Shown: positions 6,516 through 14,416 of the stretch, piece by piece | Layout of the letters: every line of letters begins with the position of its first letter | Numbering within the stretch: position 1 is the first letter of the stretch | Origin: Verrucomicrobiales bacterium | GTDB taxonomy: Bacteria > Verrucomicrobiota > Verrucomicrobiia > Verrucomicrobiales > DEV007 | Reading direction: 5' to 3' | DNA length: 14,416 nt | Assembly (NCBI GenBank): GCA_002708885.1 | Contig: PAPL01000095.1 | Coordinates: forward strand, 1-14,416 | Notes under the pieces: generated by a model | The model's input: the letters and a program-made list of their open reading frames with translations, nothing else | What the model was told of the DNA's origin: nothing | Database searches by the model: none | Program-made: the position numbers and the translations under genes

Positions 6516-6575
6516 TAGGAATCTGAACTCTAGAAAATACTTAGAGTAAAAATTACAGAACTCTTTGGATTCCTA
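6516..6575 (-). terminator. Nested inverted repeats after rpoC, possible terminator
   Basis: Outer arms of 8 bases, TAGGAATC (6516-6523) and GATTCCTA (6568-6575), are perfectly complementary. They enclose a second hairpin with 6-base arms, ACTCTA (6527-6532) and TAGAGT (6542-6547). The structure begins just after the rpoC stop and ends before bioA. It would form a two-tier stem in the rpoBC transcript. The run after it is T-rich but interrupted, so it is not a textbook intrinsic terminator; it could also stabilise the 3' end. Confidence 0.45.
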
Positions 6576-6576
6576 A

Positions 6577-9500
6577 TTAAGCCTCTAAAGATCTAGGTTC
6601 ACTATCATCAGTCCCTTCAGTACTCTCTTCAGAGGACTCTTCAGTACCCACCTCAGGAACCGCATCAGTACTCTCTTCAGAGGACCCTTCAGTACTCACC
6701 TCAGGAACCGCATCAGTACTTTCTTCAGAGGACCCTTCAGTACTCACCTCAGAACTCACTTCAGGAACCGCATCAGCACTCTCCTCAGAGGACCCTTCAG
6801 AGCTTAAAACAGGAGTTTCTTCATCAGTTTGTCCAAAACTCACTTCAGAAATTCCGTCAGGGGATCCTTCTACTTGACCTTCAGTAGAACCTTCTTCACC
6901 TTCCAACTCAGGAGGTTCAACAGTTTCCAAAGGCTGAGCAGTTCTCTTAGTTGCGAATCCACTGCCTGCGGGAATCAGATGGCCCATAATAACGTTCTCC
7001 TTGAAACCCTTGAGCAAATCACTCTTTCCAAGAGTCGCCGCATCAGTTAAAACACGTGTCGTATCTTGGAAACTTGCCGCAGAAATAAAGCTTTCAGTTT
7101 CAAGCGAAGCCTTAGTGATTCCCAACAACACGGGCTCACCCTCTGCCGGTTTACCTCCCTGATCCTCCATTTCCTCATTTACACTTATGAATTCAGTTCT
7201 CTCAACCTGATCACCCCAAAGGAAAGTGGTATCACCCGGATCAGTGATTCGAACCTTCCGTAGCATCTGCCTAACAATAATTTCAATATGCTTATCATTG
7301 ATCTCAACACCCTGAAGACGATAAACTTCCTGAACCTCAAATACTAGATGCTCCATCAAGGCATGGGTTCCTAAAATTTCAAGAATCTCATGCGGAACAA
7401 CAGGGCCATCTGTAAGAAGATCGGCTCTCTTAACAACATCATCTTCGTAAACTGTAATATGTTTATTACGTGGAATTAGATGCTCTGCAACCTCACCAGT
7501 TTCAGGATCAGTAATGATAAGCTTTCGCTTGCCTCGTGACATACCATCAAAACCAACAACTCCATCGATTTTGGCAATCTCGGCATTGTCTTTTGGTTTA
7601 CGGGCTTCAAATAATTCAGCAACACGAGGAAGACCACCGGTAATATCTTTTGTCTTAGCCACTTTCCTTGGCGTCCTAGCCAATAATGCTCCTCCTTGTA
7701 CCTTTTCTTTATCTTTGACAGAAAGGTGCGCCCCGGTAGGAACTGAATAACTGGCCAGTATTTCCTTAGTTTTAGGTTCAGTTATAACTATTTGAGGGTG
7801 AAGGTCTTCCTTGTGTTCAATAACTACCATTCCCTGGACTCCAGTAGCTTCATCCTTTTCCTTCTTCACAGTAATGCCTGGAATCATATCACGGAACTCA
7901 ACCTTACCACCTTTTTCAGTAATGATCGGAACATTGTGAGGGTCCCATGTAGCAATCTGATCGCCTCGTGAGATTTGTGCACCATCACTAGGATCAATAA
8001 TTGTTCCAATTACTAGCGGGTGAGATTCCAGCTCCATTCCTTTTTCATCTATTACAGCAACGGATCCACTCTTATTTAATACAATAAATTTACCATCCAA
8101 TGACTCTACAGTCCTTAAATCCTTGTACCTAATTGTTCCATTGTGGCCAACATGAATGACAGGTTGCTTGAGTGCCTGCTGCGCAACTCCTCCAATGTGG
8201 AAAGTACGCATAGTGAGCTGTGTTCCAGGCTCACCGATCGACTGTGCTGCTATAATACCTACTGCCTCACCAATCTTTACTGGATCACCATTAGCCAAAT
8301 TCAGCCCATAGCATTTCGCACAACATCCTCTGGAGGACTCACACGTTAGGACAGAACGTATTCTCATGGTTTCGTGCCCAATGTCCTGAAGCTTCAAAGA
8401 TGTAGCCTCGTCAATTAGCTGGTCAACTTCAACAATGACCTCCTGCGAAACCGGATCAGTTATCTTTTCACAACTCGTTCGCCCATAAACTCTAGTTGCA
8501 AGCTCAACTACTTCCTCATCACCCTCATAAACAGAAGAAATACTGATACCTTGTGTCGTACCACAATCTAATTCTGTAATGATTACGTCTTGAGAAACGT
8601 CAACGAGTTTTCTGGTCAAGTAACCAGAATCGGCCGTTTTTAAGGCAGTATCAGCCAAGCCTTTACGTGCTCCATGAGTCGAAACAAAATACTCGAGGAC
8701 AGATAATCCTTCACGGAAATTAGAGGTAATTGGTCTTTCAATGATTTCACCCGAAGGCTTAGCCATGAGACCCCGCATTCCTGACAATTGCTTAATCTGC
8801 TGCTTGTTACCCCTAGCACCAGAATCCACCATCATGTAAAGAGGATTAGCTATCTCATGACCGTCATTATATTCCAGAGTTCTATACAGAGCCCCAGCAA
8901 TTTTATCTCCTGCCGCTGTCCATATATCAATGACTTTATTGTACCGCTCACCATCAGTAATGATACCTTTACGGTATTGCTTCTGCACAACATCCAATTG
9001 CTTATAAGCATTTTTAAGTTCAACCTGCTTCTCATCTGGAATGACCATATCGGTAATACCAATAGAAACACCAGCCCTCGTTGCTTCCCTAAATCCTAAC
9101 TGCTTAAGCTGATCAAGTGTTTTAACTGTACCCTTGGGCCCGGATACTTGGAAAGTTCTCCATATAATGTCTGATAGTTGTTTTTTCGCAATCGTCTCAT
9201 TAATAAACCCAAGAGATTTACCACTCTCATTTTCACATTTCGGCCATATTTCATTAAAACGGACCCGACCAGGTGTAGTCTCGATCGTAACTGCCTCATG
9301 GTCTCCATATATGGTGTCTTTACCCCTATCAGGATTCGCCAAACGGATCTTGCAATGAAGAGAAACTGCCCTCTCAGCAATGGCATACTCAACCTCAGTA
9401 GTTGATTCAAACAAAGGAATGCGTTGTTCCTCTTTGTCCTTATAAGTTATATGATGGCGATGATGTGTAAGGAAATACGCCCCAAGCGTAATGTCTTGAG

Positions 9501-11019
9501 AGGGCGTAGTTATAGGTCTGCCACTTGAAGGCGAGAAAATATTATTCGGCGCCAGCATCAAAAGCCTAGCCTCCATCTGTGCCTCAACAGACAAAGGAAC
9601 ATGAACGGCCATCTGATCACCGTCAAAATCAGCATTGTAAGCTGAACATGTTAGAGGATGTAAGCGGATAGCTGATCCTTCGATTAGAACAGGTTCAAAG
9701 GCCTGTATAGATAATCTGTGCAATGTAGGTGCACGATTGAGCATTACCGGGTGACCTTTTGTGACCTCTTCAAGTATATCCCAAACTTCAGGAGTTTTAC
9801 GTTCGATCATCTTCTTTGCAGACCGAACGGTATGCACATATCCTAGTTCCTTTAGCCGTCTTATGATAAAAGGCTCAAATAATACGAGAGCCATCTTTTT
9901 AGGCAATCCGCATTGATGAAGTTGTAATTCAGGACCAATGACAATGACTGATCGACCGGAATAATCAACACGCTTTCCTAATAAGTTCTGACGGAACCTT
10001 CCACCCTTTCCCTTTAACATATCAGAAAGAGATTTCAGAGCTCGGTTACCAGCTCCAGTCACCGCACGGCCGTGCCTTCCATTATCAAAAAGCGCATCCA
10101 CTGCTTCTTGTAGCATGCGTTTTTCGTTACGAATAATTACTTCGGGTGTTTTCAGCTGAAGCAAATTCTTGAGACGATTGTTCCTGTTGATTACTCTGCG
10201 GTATAAATCATTAAGATCTGAAGTAGCAAACCTACCCCCTTCCAAAGGAACTAATGGTCTTAAATCAGGGGGTATGACCGGCAACACTTCAAGGATCATC
10301 CACTCAGGACGTGTATGACTATTGGCAAATCCCTGAGCAAGTTTGAGTCTTTTGGATAACTTTTTACGGACCTGCTTTGAACGCGTTTTTGTCATCGCAT
10401 CCTCTAACTCCTCCACTAGAGCAATAAGATCAATACCAGCAAGTAAATCACGAACTGCTTCTGCCCCCATACCGGCACGGAAACTATCCTCACCAAATTC
10501 CTCCTCGGCTTCTCGTAATTCCTGTTCTGTAAGCAACTGCGCAAGCTCCAAGGGAGTATTACCAGGATCAGTGACAATATAATCTTCGTAATAGATCACC
10601 CTTTCCAACATACGTGCACTCATGTCCAACATGAGGCCAATGCGGGAAGGCATGCACTTATAAAACCAAATGTGGCTTACAGGCACAGCGAGTTCGATGT
10701 GACCTTGTCGTTCACGACGGACGCGTGACAAAGTAACCTCAACACCACAACGATCACAAATTACCCCTTTATGCTTAATTCTCTTATATTTTCCACAAGC
10801 ACATTCCCAGTCTTTAGTGGGTCCGAAAATTCGTTCACAGAAAAGTCCTCCCTTTTCAGGTTTAAAGGTTCTGTAGTTGATAGTTTCAGGATTTTTCACT
10901 TCACCGAAACTCCAACTGCGAATTGTATCAGCAGCGGCAACGGTAATATTTACCTGGTCAAAACCAGTTTCTTTTTTATCAGCTCCAAAAAGCTCTTGGA
11001 TATTGGACTCTACGCTCAT
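6577..11019 (-). CDS. rpoC: DNA-directed RNA polymerase beta' subunit
   Basis: Beta' subunit of RNA polymerase, 1480 residues, holding the catalytic magnesium. Zinc site 1 is C73, C75, C88, C91; zinc site 2 is C819, C893, C900, C903, both complete. The active-site loop NADFDGDQM is at 462-470 with D464, D466 and D468. The bridge helix includes GARGNKQQIKQLSGMRG (734-750). The trigger loop starts at MRTFHIGG (937-944) and resumes at TKDITGGLPRV (1123-1133). The roughly 170 residues between correspond to the E. coli SI3 insertion; WDPH and PIITE are shared with it. The conserved body ends near 1360 (IPAGSGFATKRT). About 115 further residues form an acidic Ser/Glu/Thr-rich tail with only one basic residue and tandem repeats, which E. 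coli RpoC lacks. The start is 57 bases after the rpoB stop, without a strong Shine-Dalgarno, in the usual rpoB-rpoC operon. Confidence 0.98.
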   Translation of the reverse strand: MSVESNIQELFGADKKETGFDQVNITVAAADTIRSWSFGEVKNPETINYRTFKPEKGGLFCERIFGPTKDWECACGKYKRIKHKGVICDRCGVEVTLSRVRRERQGHIELAVPVSHIWFYKCMPSRIGLMLDMSARMLERVIYYEDYIVTDPGNTPLELAQLLTEQELREAEEEFGEDSFRAGMGAEAVRDLLAGIDLIALVEELEDAMTKTRSKQVRKKLSKRLKLAQGFANSHTRPEWMILEVLPVIPPDLRPLVPLEGGRFATSDLNDLYRRVINRNNRLKNLLQLKTPEVIIRNEKRMLQEAVDALFDNGRHGRAVTGAGNRALKSLSDMLKGKGGRFRQNLLGKRVDYSGRSVIVIGPELQLHQCGLPKKMALVLFEPFIIRRLKELGYVHTVRSAKKMIERKTPEVWDILEEVTKGHPVMLNRAPTLHRLSIQAFEPVLIEGSAIRLHPLTCSAYNADFDGDQMAVHVPLSVEAQMEARLLMLAPNNIFSPSSGRPITTPSQDITLGAYFLTHHRHHITYKDKEEQRIPLFESTTEVEYAIAERAVSLHCKIRLANPDRGKDTIYGDHEAVTIETTPGRVRFNEIWPKCENESGKSLGFINETIAKKQLSDIIWRTFQVSGPKGTVKTLDQLKQLGFREATRAGVSIGITDMVIPDEKQVELKNAYKQLDVVQKQYRKGIITDGERYNKVIDIWTAAGDKIAGALYRTLEYNDGHEIANPLYMMVDSGARGNKQQIKQLSGMRGLMAKPSGEIIERPITSNFREGLSVLEYFVSTHGARKGLADTALKTADSGYLTRKLVDVSQDVIITELDCGTTQGISISSVYEGDEEVVELATRVYGRTSCEKITDPVSQEVIVEVDQLIDEATSLKLQDIGHETMRIRSVLTCESSRGCCAKCYGLNLANGDPVKIGEAVGIIAAQSIGEPGTQLTMRTFHIGGVAQQALKQPVIHVGHNGTIRYKDLRTVESLDGKFIVLNKSGSVAVIDEKGMELESHPLVIGTIIDPSDGAQISRGDQIATWDPHNVPIITEKGGKVEFRDMIPGITVKKEKDEATGVQGMVVIEHKEDLHPQIVITEPKTKEILASYSVPTGAHLSVKDKEKVQGGALLARTPRKVAKTKDITGGLPRVAELFEARKPKDNAEIAKIDGVVGFDGMSRGKRKLIITDPETGEVAEHLIPRNKHITVYEDDVVKRADLLTDGPVVPHEILEILGTHALMEHLVFEVQEVYRLQGVEINDKHIEIIVRQMLRKVRITDPGDTTFLWGDQVERTEFISVNEEMEDQGGKPAEGEPVLLGITKASLETESFISAASFQDTTRVLTDAATLGKSDLLKGFKENVIMGHLIPAGSGFATKRTAQPLETVEPPELEGEEGSTEGQVEGSPDGISEVSFGQTDEETPVLSSEGSSEESADAVPEVSSEVSTEGSSEESTDAVPEVSTEGSSEESTDAVPEVGTEESSEESTEGTDDSEPRSLEA
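6616..6804 (-). repeat. 48-nt in-frame tandem repeat in the rpoC 3' end
   Basis: The repeat encodes a 16-residue unit, consensus STEGSSEESTDAVPEV. There are three full copies (residues 1406-1421, 1426-1441, 1442-1457) and a degenerate fourth (1458-1468). The second and third copies are almost identical at DNA level, which points to recent duplication or strand slippage. A four-residue spacer (SSEV) separates copies one and two. Each unit is a multiple of three, so copy-number change would keep the frame open. Confidence 0.92.
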
Positions 11020-11076
11020 AATATTTTTGGCAGTCTTAGATCTTTATAAACTCTGTATTCAACTTTTCTCTAGCTC

Positions 11077-14000
11077 TTATGCACTGGTTCTGGACTCATC
11101 CGTAATAGAAGGAGCACTATCACCGACTTTGACGTCAAGACACAGGCTACGCATTTCTTTAATTAAGACATTAAATGATTCGGGAGTCCCAGCTTCAAGA
11201 CTGTTGTCTCCCTTAACAATGGATTCATAAATCCTTGTTCTTCCCTGAACATCATCTGACTTGACCGTCAACAATTCCTGCAAGGTATATGCAGCACCAT
11301 AAGCTTCCAGTGCCCATACCTCCATTTCCCCAAAACGCTGGCCACCATACTGAGCCTTTCCTCCCAAGGGTTGCTGAGTAACAAGCGAATATGGACCAAC
11401 GGCACGGGCATGAATCTTATCCGCCACTAGATGACCAAGTTTAAGCATATAAATATACCCTACAACGACTTCTTGGTGAAAGGGATCACCTGTAAGACCA
11501 TCATAAAGTTGTGATTTTCCATTCAGCCCAATCCAATTAAAACCTTCAGTGGACTTAGCCTCCTTGAGGTATTCAATTATTTTAGTTTCAGGTATGCCAT
11601 CAAAGATTGGAGTAGCAACATTGAATCCTAAGGCCTTCGCAGCAACACCCAAATGTGTCTCCAGGACCTGCCCCACATTCATTCGAGAAGGCACACCTAA
11701 TGGATTCAAGCAAATGTCAACGGGGGTTCCATCATCAAGGAATGGCATGTCTTCTTCAGGAACAATCTTAGCAACCACTCCCTTGTTTCCATGTCGTCCT
11801 GCCATCTTATCGCCAACAGATAATTTACGTTTGCTGGCAACATAGACCCTGACAGATTTAATGATTCCTGGATCAACCTCGTCACCGCTTTCCATACGGT
11901 CAAGGGACCTTTCACGTTCCGAATCAATATCACCAAACTTGGGTGCAAAACTTGCAATGATATCCATGATCTTATTCCTTATAGGGGAAGGATCTATTTC
12001 AATCGAAGCATGGGCTGCTGCTAGCTTTCTGAGCAGCGTTTTTGTTATTTTTCGGTTAGCTGGAATTATAAGCTCACCAGATTTACTATCCACAACATCT
12101 AAGGGAATCTTTTCACCCAAAAGAATATCAGACAATTTCTCTGTAAGTTGATCAGTTAATTCATCACGTTTTTTCTTATGGTCTGTGTCAATACTCTTGA
12201 GCTGTTTCTTAATTTCAGCCTCAGACAATTGCTCCTTCTCTGCGACATTACGTGAAGAAACTCTAACATCCATTACAATACCAGTGCAACCTGAAGGAAC
12301 CCTCAATGAAGTGTCCTTAACGTCAGCTGCCTTTTCGCCAAAAATCGCACGCAATAACCGCTCTTCAGGTGCCAGTTCAGTTTCACTCTTCGGAGTAATC
12401 TTACCAACAAGAATATCTCCAGGCTTAACTTCGGCTCCAATACGAATCACTCCATCAGGTCCAAGATCAGACAAAGCTTCCTCGCCTACATTAGGTATAT
12501 CCCTAGTGATCTCTTCCGGGCCCAGCTTCGTGTCTCGAGCGCCCACATCAAAATTAGATATATGTATTGATGTATAGACATCATCCTTCACAACTCTTTC
12601 TGATATCGTGATCGCGTCCTCAAAATTATATCCATTCCAAGGCATGAAAGCAACAAGAACATTTTTACCCAAAGCAAGTTCACCATTTTGAGTACAAGGA
12701 CCATCAGCTAACACATCACCTTCTTTAACTTTCTGACCTTTTGTAACTATTGGCCTTTGATTGATGCAAGTACCAGAATTAGAACGCATAAATTTGCGTA
12801 AAGGATAAATATAGATTCCTTTATTCGGATCACTTTTTAACTTACGGGGATCTGATAAAAATTTCTGATCCGAAACATGCAATTCACCGTCAGAAGTCAC
12901 AACAATCATTTCAGCTGTTGCCGCGGCAACTATTCCCGGCCCCTCGGAAACCACTACAGCCCGTGAATCTCGGGCAGCCTTACCCTCCATTCCGGTTCCT
13001 ACTAATGGAGACTCTGAGCAAAGCAGGGGAACACCTTGGCGTTGCATGTTAGACCCCATCAACGCTCTGTTAGCATCATCATGTTCAAGGAATGGAATTA
13101 GAGATGCCGCAATTGAAACCAATTGTTTAGGAGAAACATCCATGAGTGAAGCTTCTTTAGGATCAATCTCAAGAAAATCCCCCCTATAACGAGCAGTTAT
13201 CCGATCAGATGTGAACTGGCCTGTGTCATCTAATGGGTTATTAGCTTGTGCTATAACTTCATTCTCCTCCTGATCCGCTGTTAGATATGCAATGTCCTTA
13301 GTTACCTTGCCGTTTTTAATTTTGCGATAAGGCGTTTCTATAAATCCAAATTCATTGATTCGTGCAAAAGTACTCATCGAATTAATCAAACCAATGTTTG
13401 GTCCTTCGGGAGTCTCAATAGGACAAATTCTACCATAATGAGATGGGTGAACATCTCGGACTTCGAAACCTGCACGGTCCCTATTTAGACCACCAGGGCC
13501 CAGAGCAGACAAACGTCTTTTGTGAGTTAGCTCAGCTAAAGGATTTGTCTGGTCCATGAATTGACTTAATTGGGAACGACCGAAGAAATCCCTTACAACA
13601 GCCGATAGGGCCTTTGGATTAATCAATTTTTGAGGTGTCATACCATCCAAATTGACATCGAACAAAGTCATACGTTCTTTAACCAAACGCTCAGTACGCG
13701 CAAGACCCACTCTGCATTGATTGGAAAGCAATTCCCCTACCGCACGTACGCGTCGAGAACCAAGGTGATCAATATCATCTGTTATTCCTTCCCCTTTTTT
13801 AAGGTTAAGTAAATATCTCATTGCCACTACAAAGTCCTCGGATGTAAGAATCCTCTCTCCCTCATCAACTTTGAGTCGTAGCTTTTGATTGATTTTATAT
13901 CTACCAACTCTGGTAAGGTCATATTTTTTAGGATCAAAGAAAAGCCGCTTAAGAAGTGCCTTCGAATTAGTTGTGGTTGGAGGATCTCCAGGGCGCAAGC

Positions 14001-14416
14001 GACGGTAAATATCTTTAAGCGCTTCCTCCTCATCATTGGCCGGATCCTTTCTCAATGATTTTACTAAAATATCATCATCCTTAGTATCGATCACTTCAAG
14101 ACTCTTATGCCCCAACTCGATTAACTGGTGAACCACACCGATAGTGAGAGGCTCATATGCCTTCGCAACAATGACCTCTCCATCAATAACATCTTCCATA
14201 GGCGTTTTGGTTGAGAGGCTTTCCTCATCCATCTTTGCCGTAAGCTTTAATTTTTCTACCTCATAAAAAAGTTTACAGATATCTGAATCTTTCTCGAATC
14301 CAAGAGTACGAAGGAATGTTGTAGCAAGGAACTTTCTTCTGCGTCGACGACGGTCCAAATAAACATAAAGTAAATCATTGGTATCAAATTGAACTTCTAG
14401 CCATGAACCTCTATCA
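11077..14416 (-). CDS. rpoB: DNA-directed RNA polymerase beta subunit (5' end outside window)
   Basis: Beta subunit of RNA polymerase. 1112 residues are visible and the frame continues through the window edge (DRGSWLEVQFD, then DRRRRRRK). Comparison with E. coli (1342 residues) suggests roughly 170-200 N-terminal residues are missing. The TTG at 14358 is internal, not a start. The rifampicin pocket (13489-13581) reads SQLSQFMDQTNPLAELTHKRR followed by LSALGPGG and keeps the residues equivalent to E. coli D516, H526 and S531, so a sensitive genotype is expected. The Mg/nucleotide-side motifs YNFEDAITISERVV and GDKMAGRHGNKGVV are present. A Lys/Glu-rich segment before the latter corresponds to the E. 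coli beta SI2 insertion. The C-terminal clamp GGKAQYGGQRFGEMEVWALEAYGA is intact, followed by a short tail ending ITDESRTSA. rpoC follows after 57 bases; upstream ribosomal-protein genes would lie beyond the window. Confidence 0.98.
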   Translation of the reverse strand, partial: DRGSWLEVQFDTNDLLYVYLDRRRRRRKFLATTFLRTLGFEKDSDICKLFYEVEKLKLTAKMDEESLSTKTPMEDVIDGEVIVAKAYEPLTIGVVHQLIELGHKSLEVIDTKDDDILVKSLRKDPANDEEEALKDIYRRLRPGDPPTTTNSKALLKRLFFDPKKYDLTRVGRYKINQKLRLKVDEGERILTSEDFVVAMRYLLNLKKGEGITDDIDHLGSRRVRAVGELLSNQCRVGLARTERLVKERMTLFDVNLDGMTPQKLINPKALSAVVRDFFGRSQLSQFMDQTNPLAELTHKRRLSALGPGGLNRDRAGFEVRDVHPSHYGRICPIETPEGPNIGLINSMSTFARINEFGFIETPYRKIKNGKVTKDIAYLTADQEENEVIAQANNPLDDTGQFTSDRITARYRGDFLEIDPKEASLMDVSPKQLVSIAASLIPFLEHDDANRALMGSNMQRQGVPLLCSESPLVGTGMEGKAARDSRAVVVSEGPGIVAAATAEMIVVTSDGELHVSDQKFLSDPRKLKSDPNKGIYIYPLRKFMRSNSGTCINQRPIVTKGQKVKEGDVLADGPCTQNGELALGKNVLVAFMPWNGYNFEDAITISERVVKDDVYTSIHISNFDVGARDTKLGPEEITRDIPNVGEEALSDLGPDGVIRIGAEVKPGDILVGKITPKSETELAPEERLLRAIFGEKAADVKDTSLRVPSGCTGIVMDVRVSSRNVAEKEQLSEAEIKKQLKSIDTDHKKKRDELTDQLTEKLSDILLGEKIPLDVVDSKSGELIIPANRKITKTLLRKLAAAHASIEIDPSPIRNKIMDIIASFAPKFGDIDSERERSLDRMESGDEVDPGIIKSVRVYVASKRKLSVGDKMAGRHGNKGVVAKIVPEEDMPFLDDGTPVDICLNPLGVPSRMNVGQVLETHLGVAAKALGFNVATPIFDGIPETKIIEYLKEAKSTEGFNWIGLNGKSQLYDGLTGDPFHQEVVVGYIYMLKLGHLVADKIHARAVGPYSLVTQQPLGGKAQYGGQRFGEMEVWALEAYGAAYTLQELLTVKSDDVQGRTRIYESIVKGDNSLEAGTPESFNVLIKEMRSLCLDVKVGDSAPSITDESRTSA

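Noticed and set aside
9096..9410. 104-codon minus-strand frame (and 8850-9071) within rpoC
   Set aside because: Same strand but a different frame from an intact, conserved rpoC reading frame; no motif or start context.
12185..12577. 130-codon plus-strand open frame, and many similar plus-strand frames across 6829-13812
   Set aside because: They are antisense to rpoB and rpoC, low in recognisable structure, and arise from the codon pattern of long conserved genes.
14356..14358. TTG as a start codon for rpoB
   Set aside because: The frame continues upstream with conserved RpoB residues (GSWLEVQFD), so TTG is an internal Leu and the gene is cut by the window edge.

Overview
The window is a chromosomal segment of a Gram-negative bacterium with fairly low GC, estimated by eye at about 40%. 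RpoB and RpoC carry the large insertions typical of Gram-negative polymerases. There is an outer-membrane beta-barrel protein with a C-terminal Phe. The arginine-rich stretch near the RpoB lobe, together with a TorF-type porin next to an Amt transporter, suggests Verrucomicrobiota (Opitutae-like, probably aquatic or marine). That placement is inference from family resemblance and was not tested with a tree.

Layout from low to high coordinates, all on the minus strand except hisF: (1) a nitrogen-uptake unit at 1-1513, with a TorF-like outer-membrane porin followed by an Amt ammonium transporter that is cut by the window edge. A near-perfect sigma-54 promoter (1599-1615) lies upstream. (2) XerC (1693-2622), the dif-site tyrosine recombinase, divergent from (3) hisF (2723-3511, +), a complete orphan histidine-biosynthesis gene. 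(4) A sodium:solute symporter (3460-4950) whose 3' end overlaps hisF tail to tail, preceded by a small two-helix DUF3311-like membrane protein (4937-5155) and by bioA (5211-6458). These three probably form one transcription unit. (5) rpoC (6577-11019) and rpoB (11077 to beyond the window end), the core RNA polymerase genes in the usual rpoB-rpoC order.

Most of the window is core housekeeping DNA. I found no RNA genes, CRISPR arrays, insertion sequences or phage genes. No gap exceeds 300 bases; the largest is 1514-1692, which holds a hairpin and the sigma-54 promoter. Two things stand out. First, the sigma-54 promoter suggests that a porin and an ammonium channel are induced together under nitrogen limitation, taking ammonium across both membranes. 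Second, RpoC has a C-terminal tail of about 115 residues, acidic and Ser/Glu-rich, partly built from a 48-nt tandem repeat. I did not find a clearly undescribed multi-gene system.
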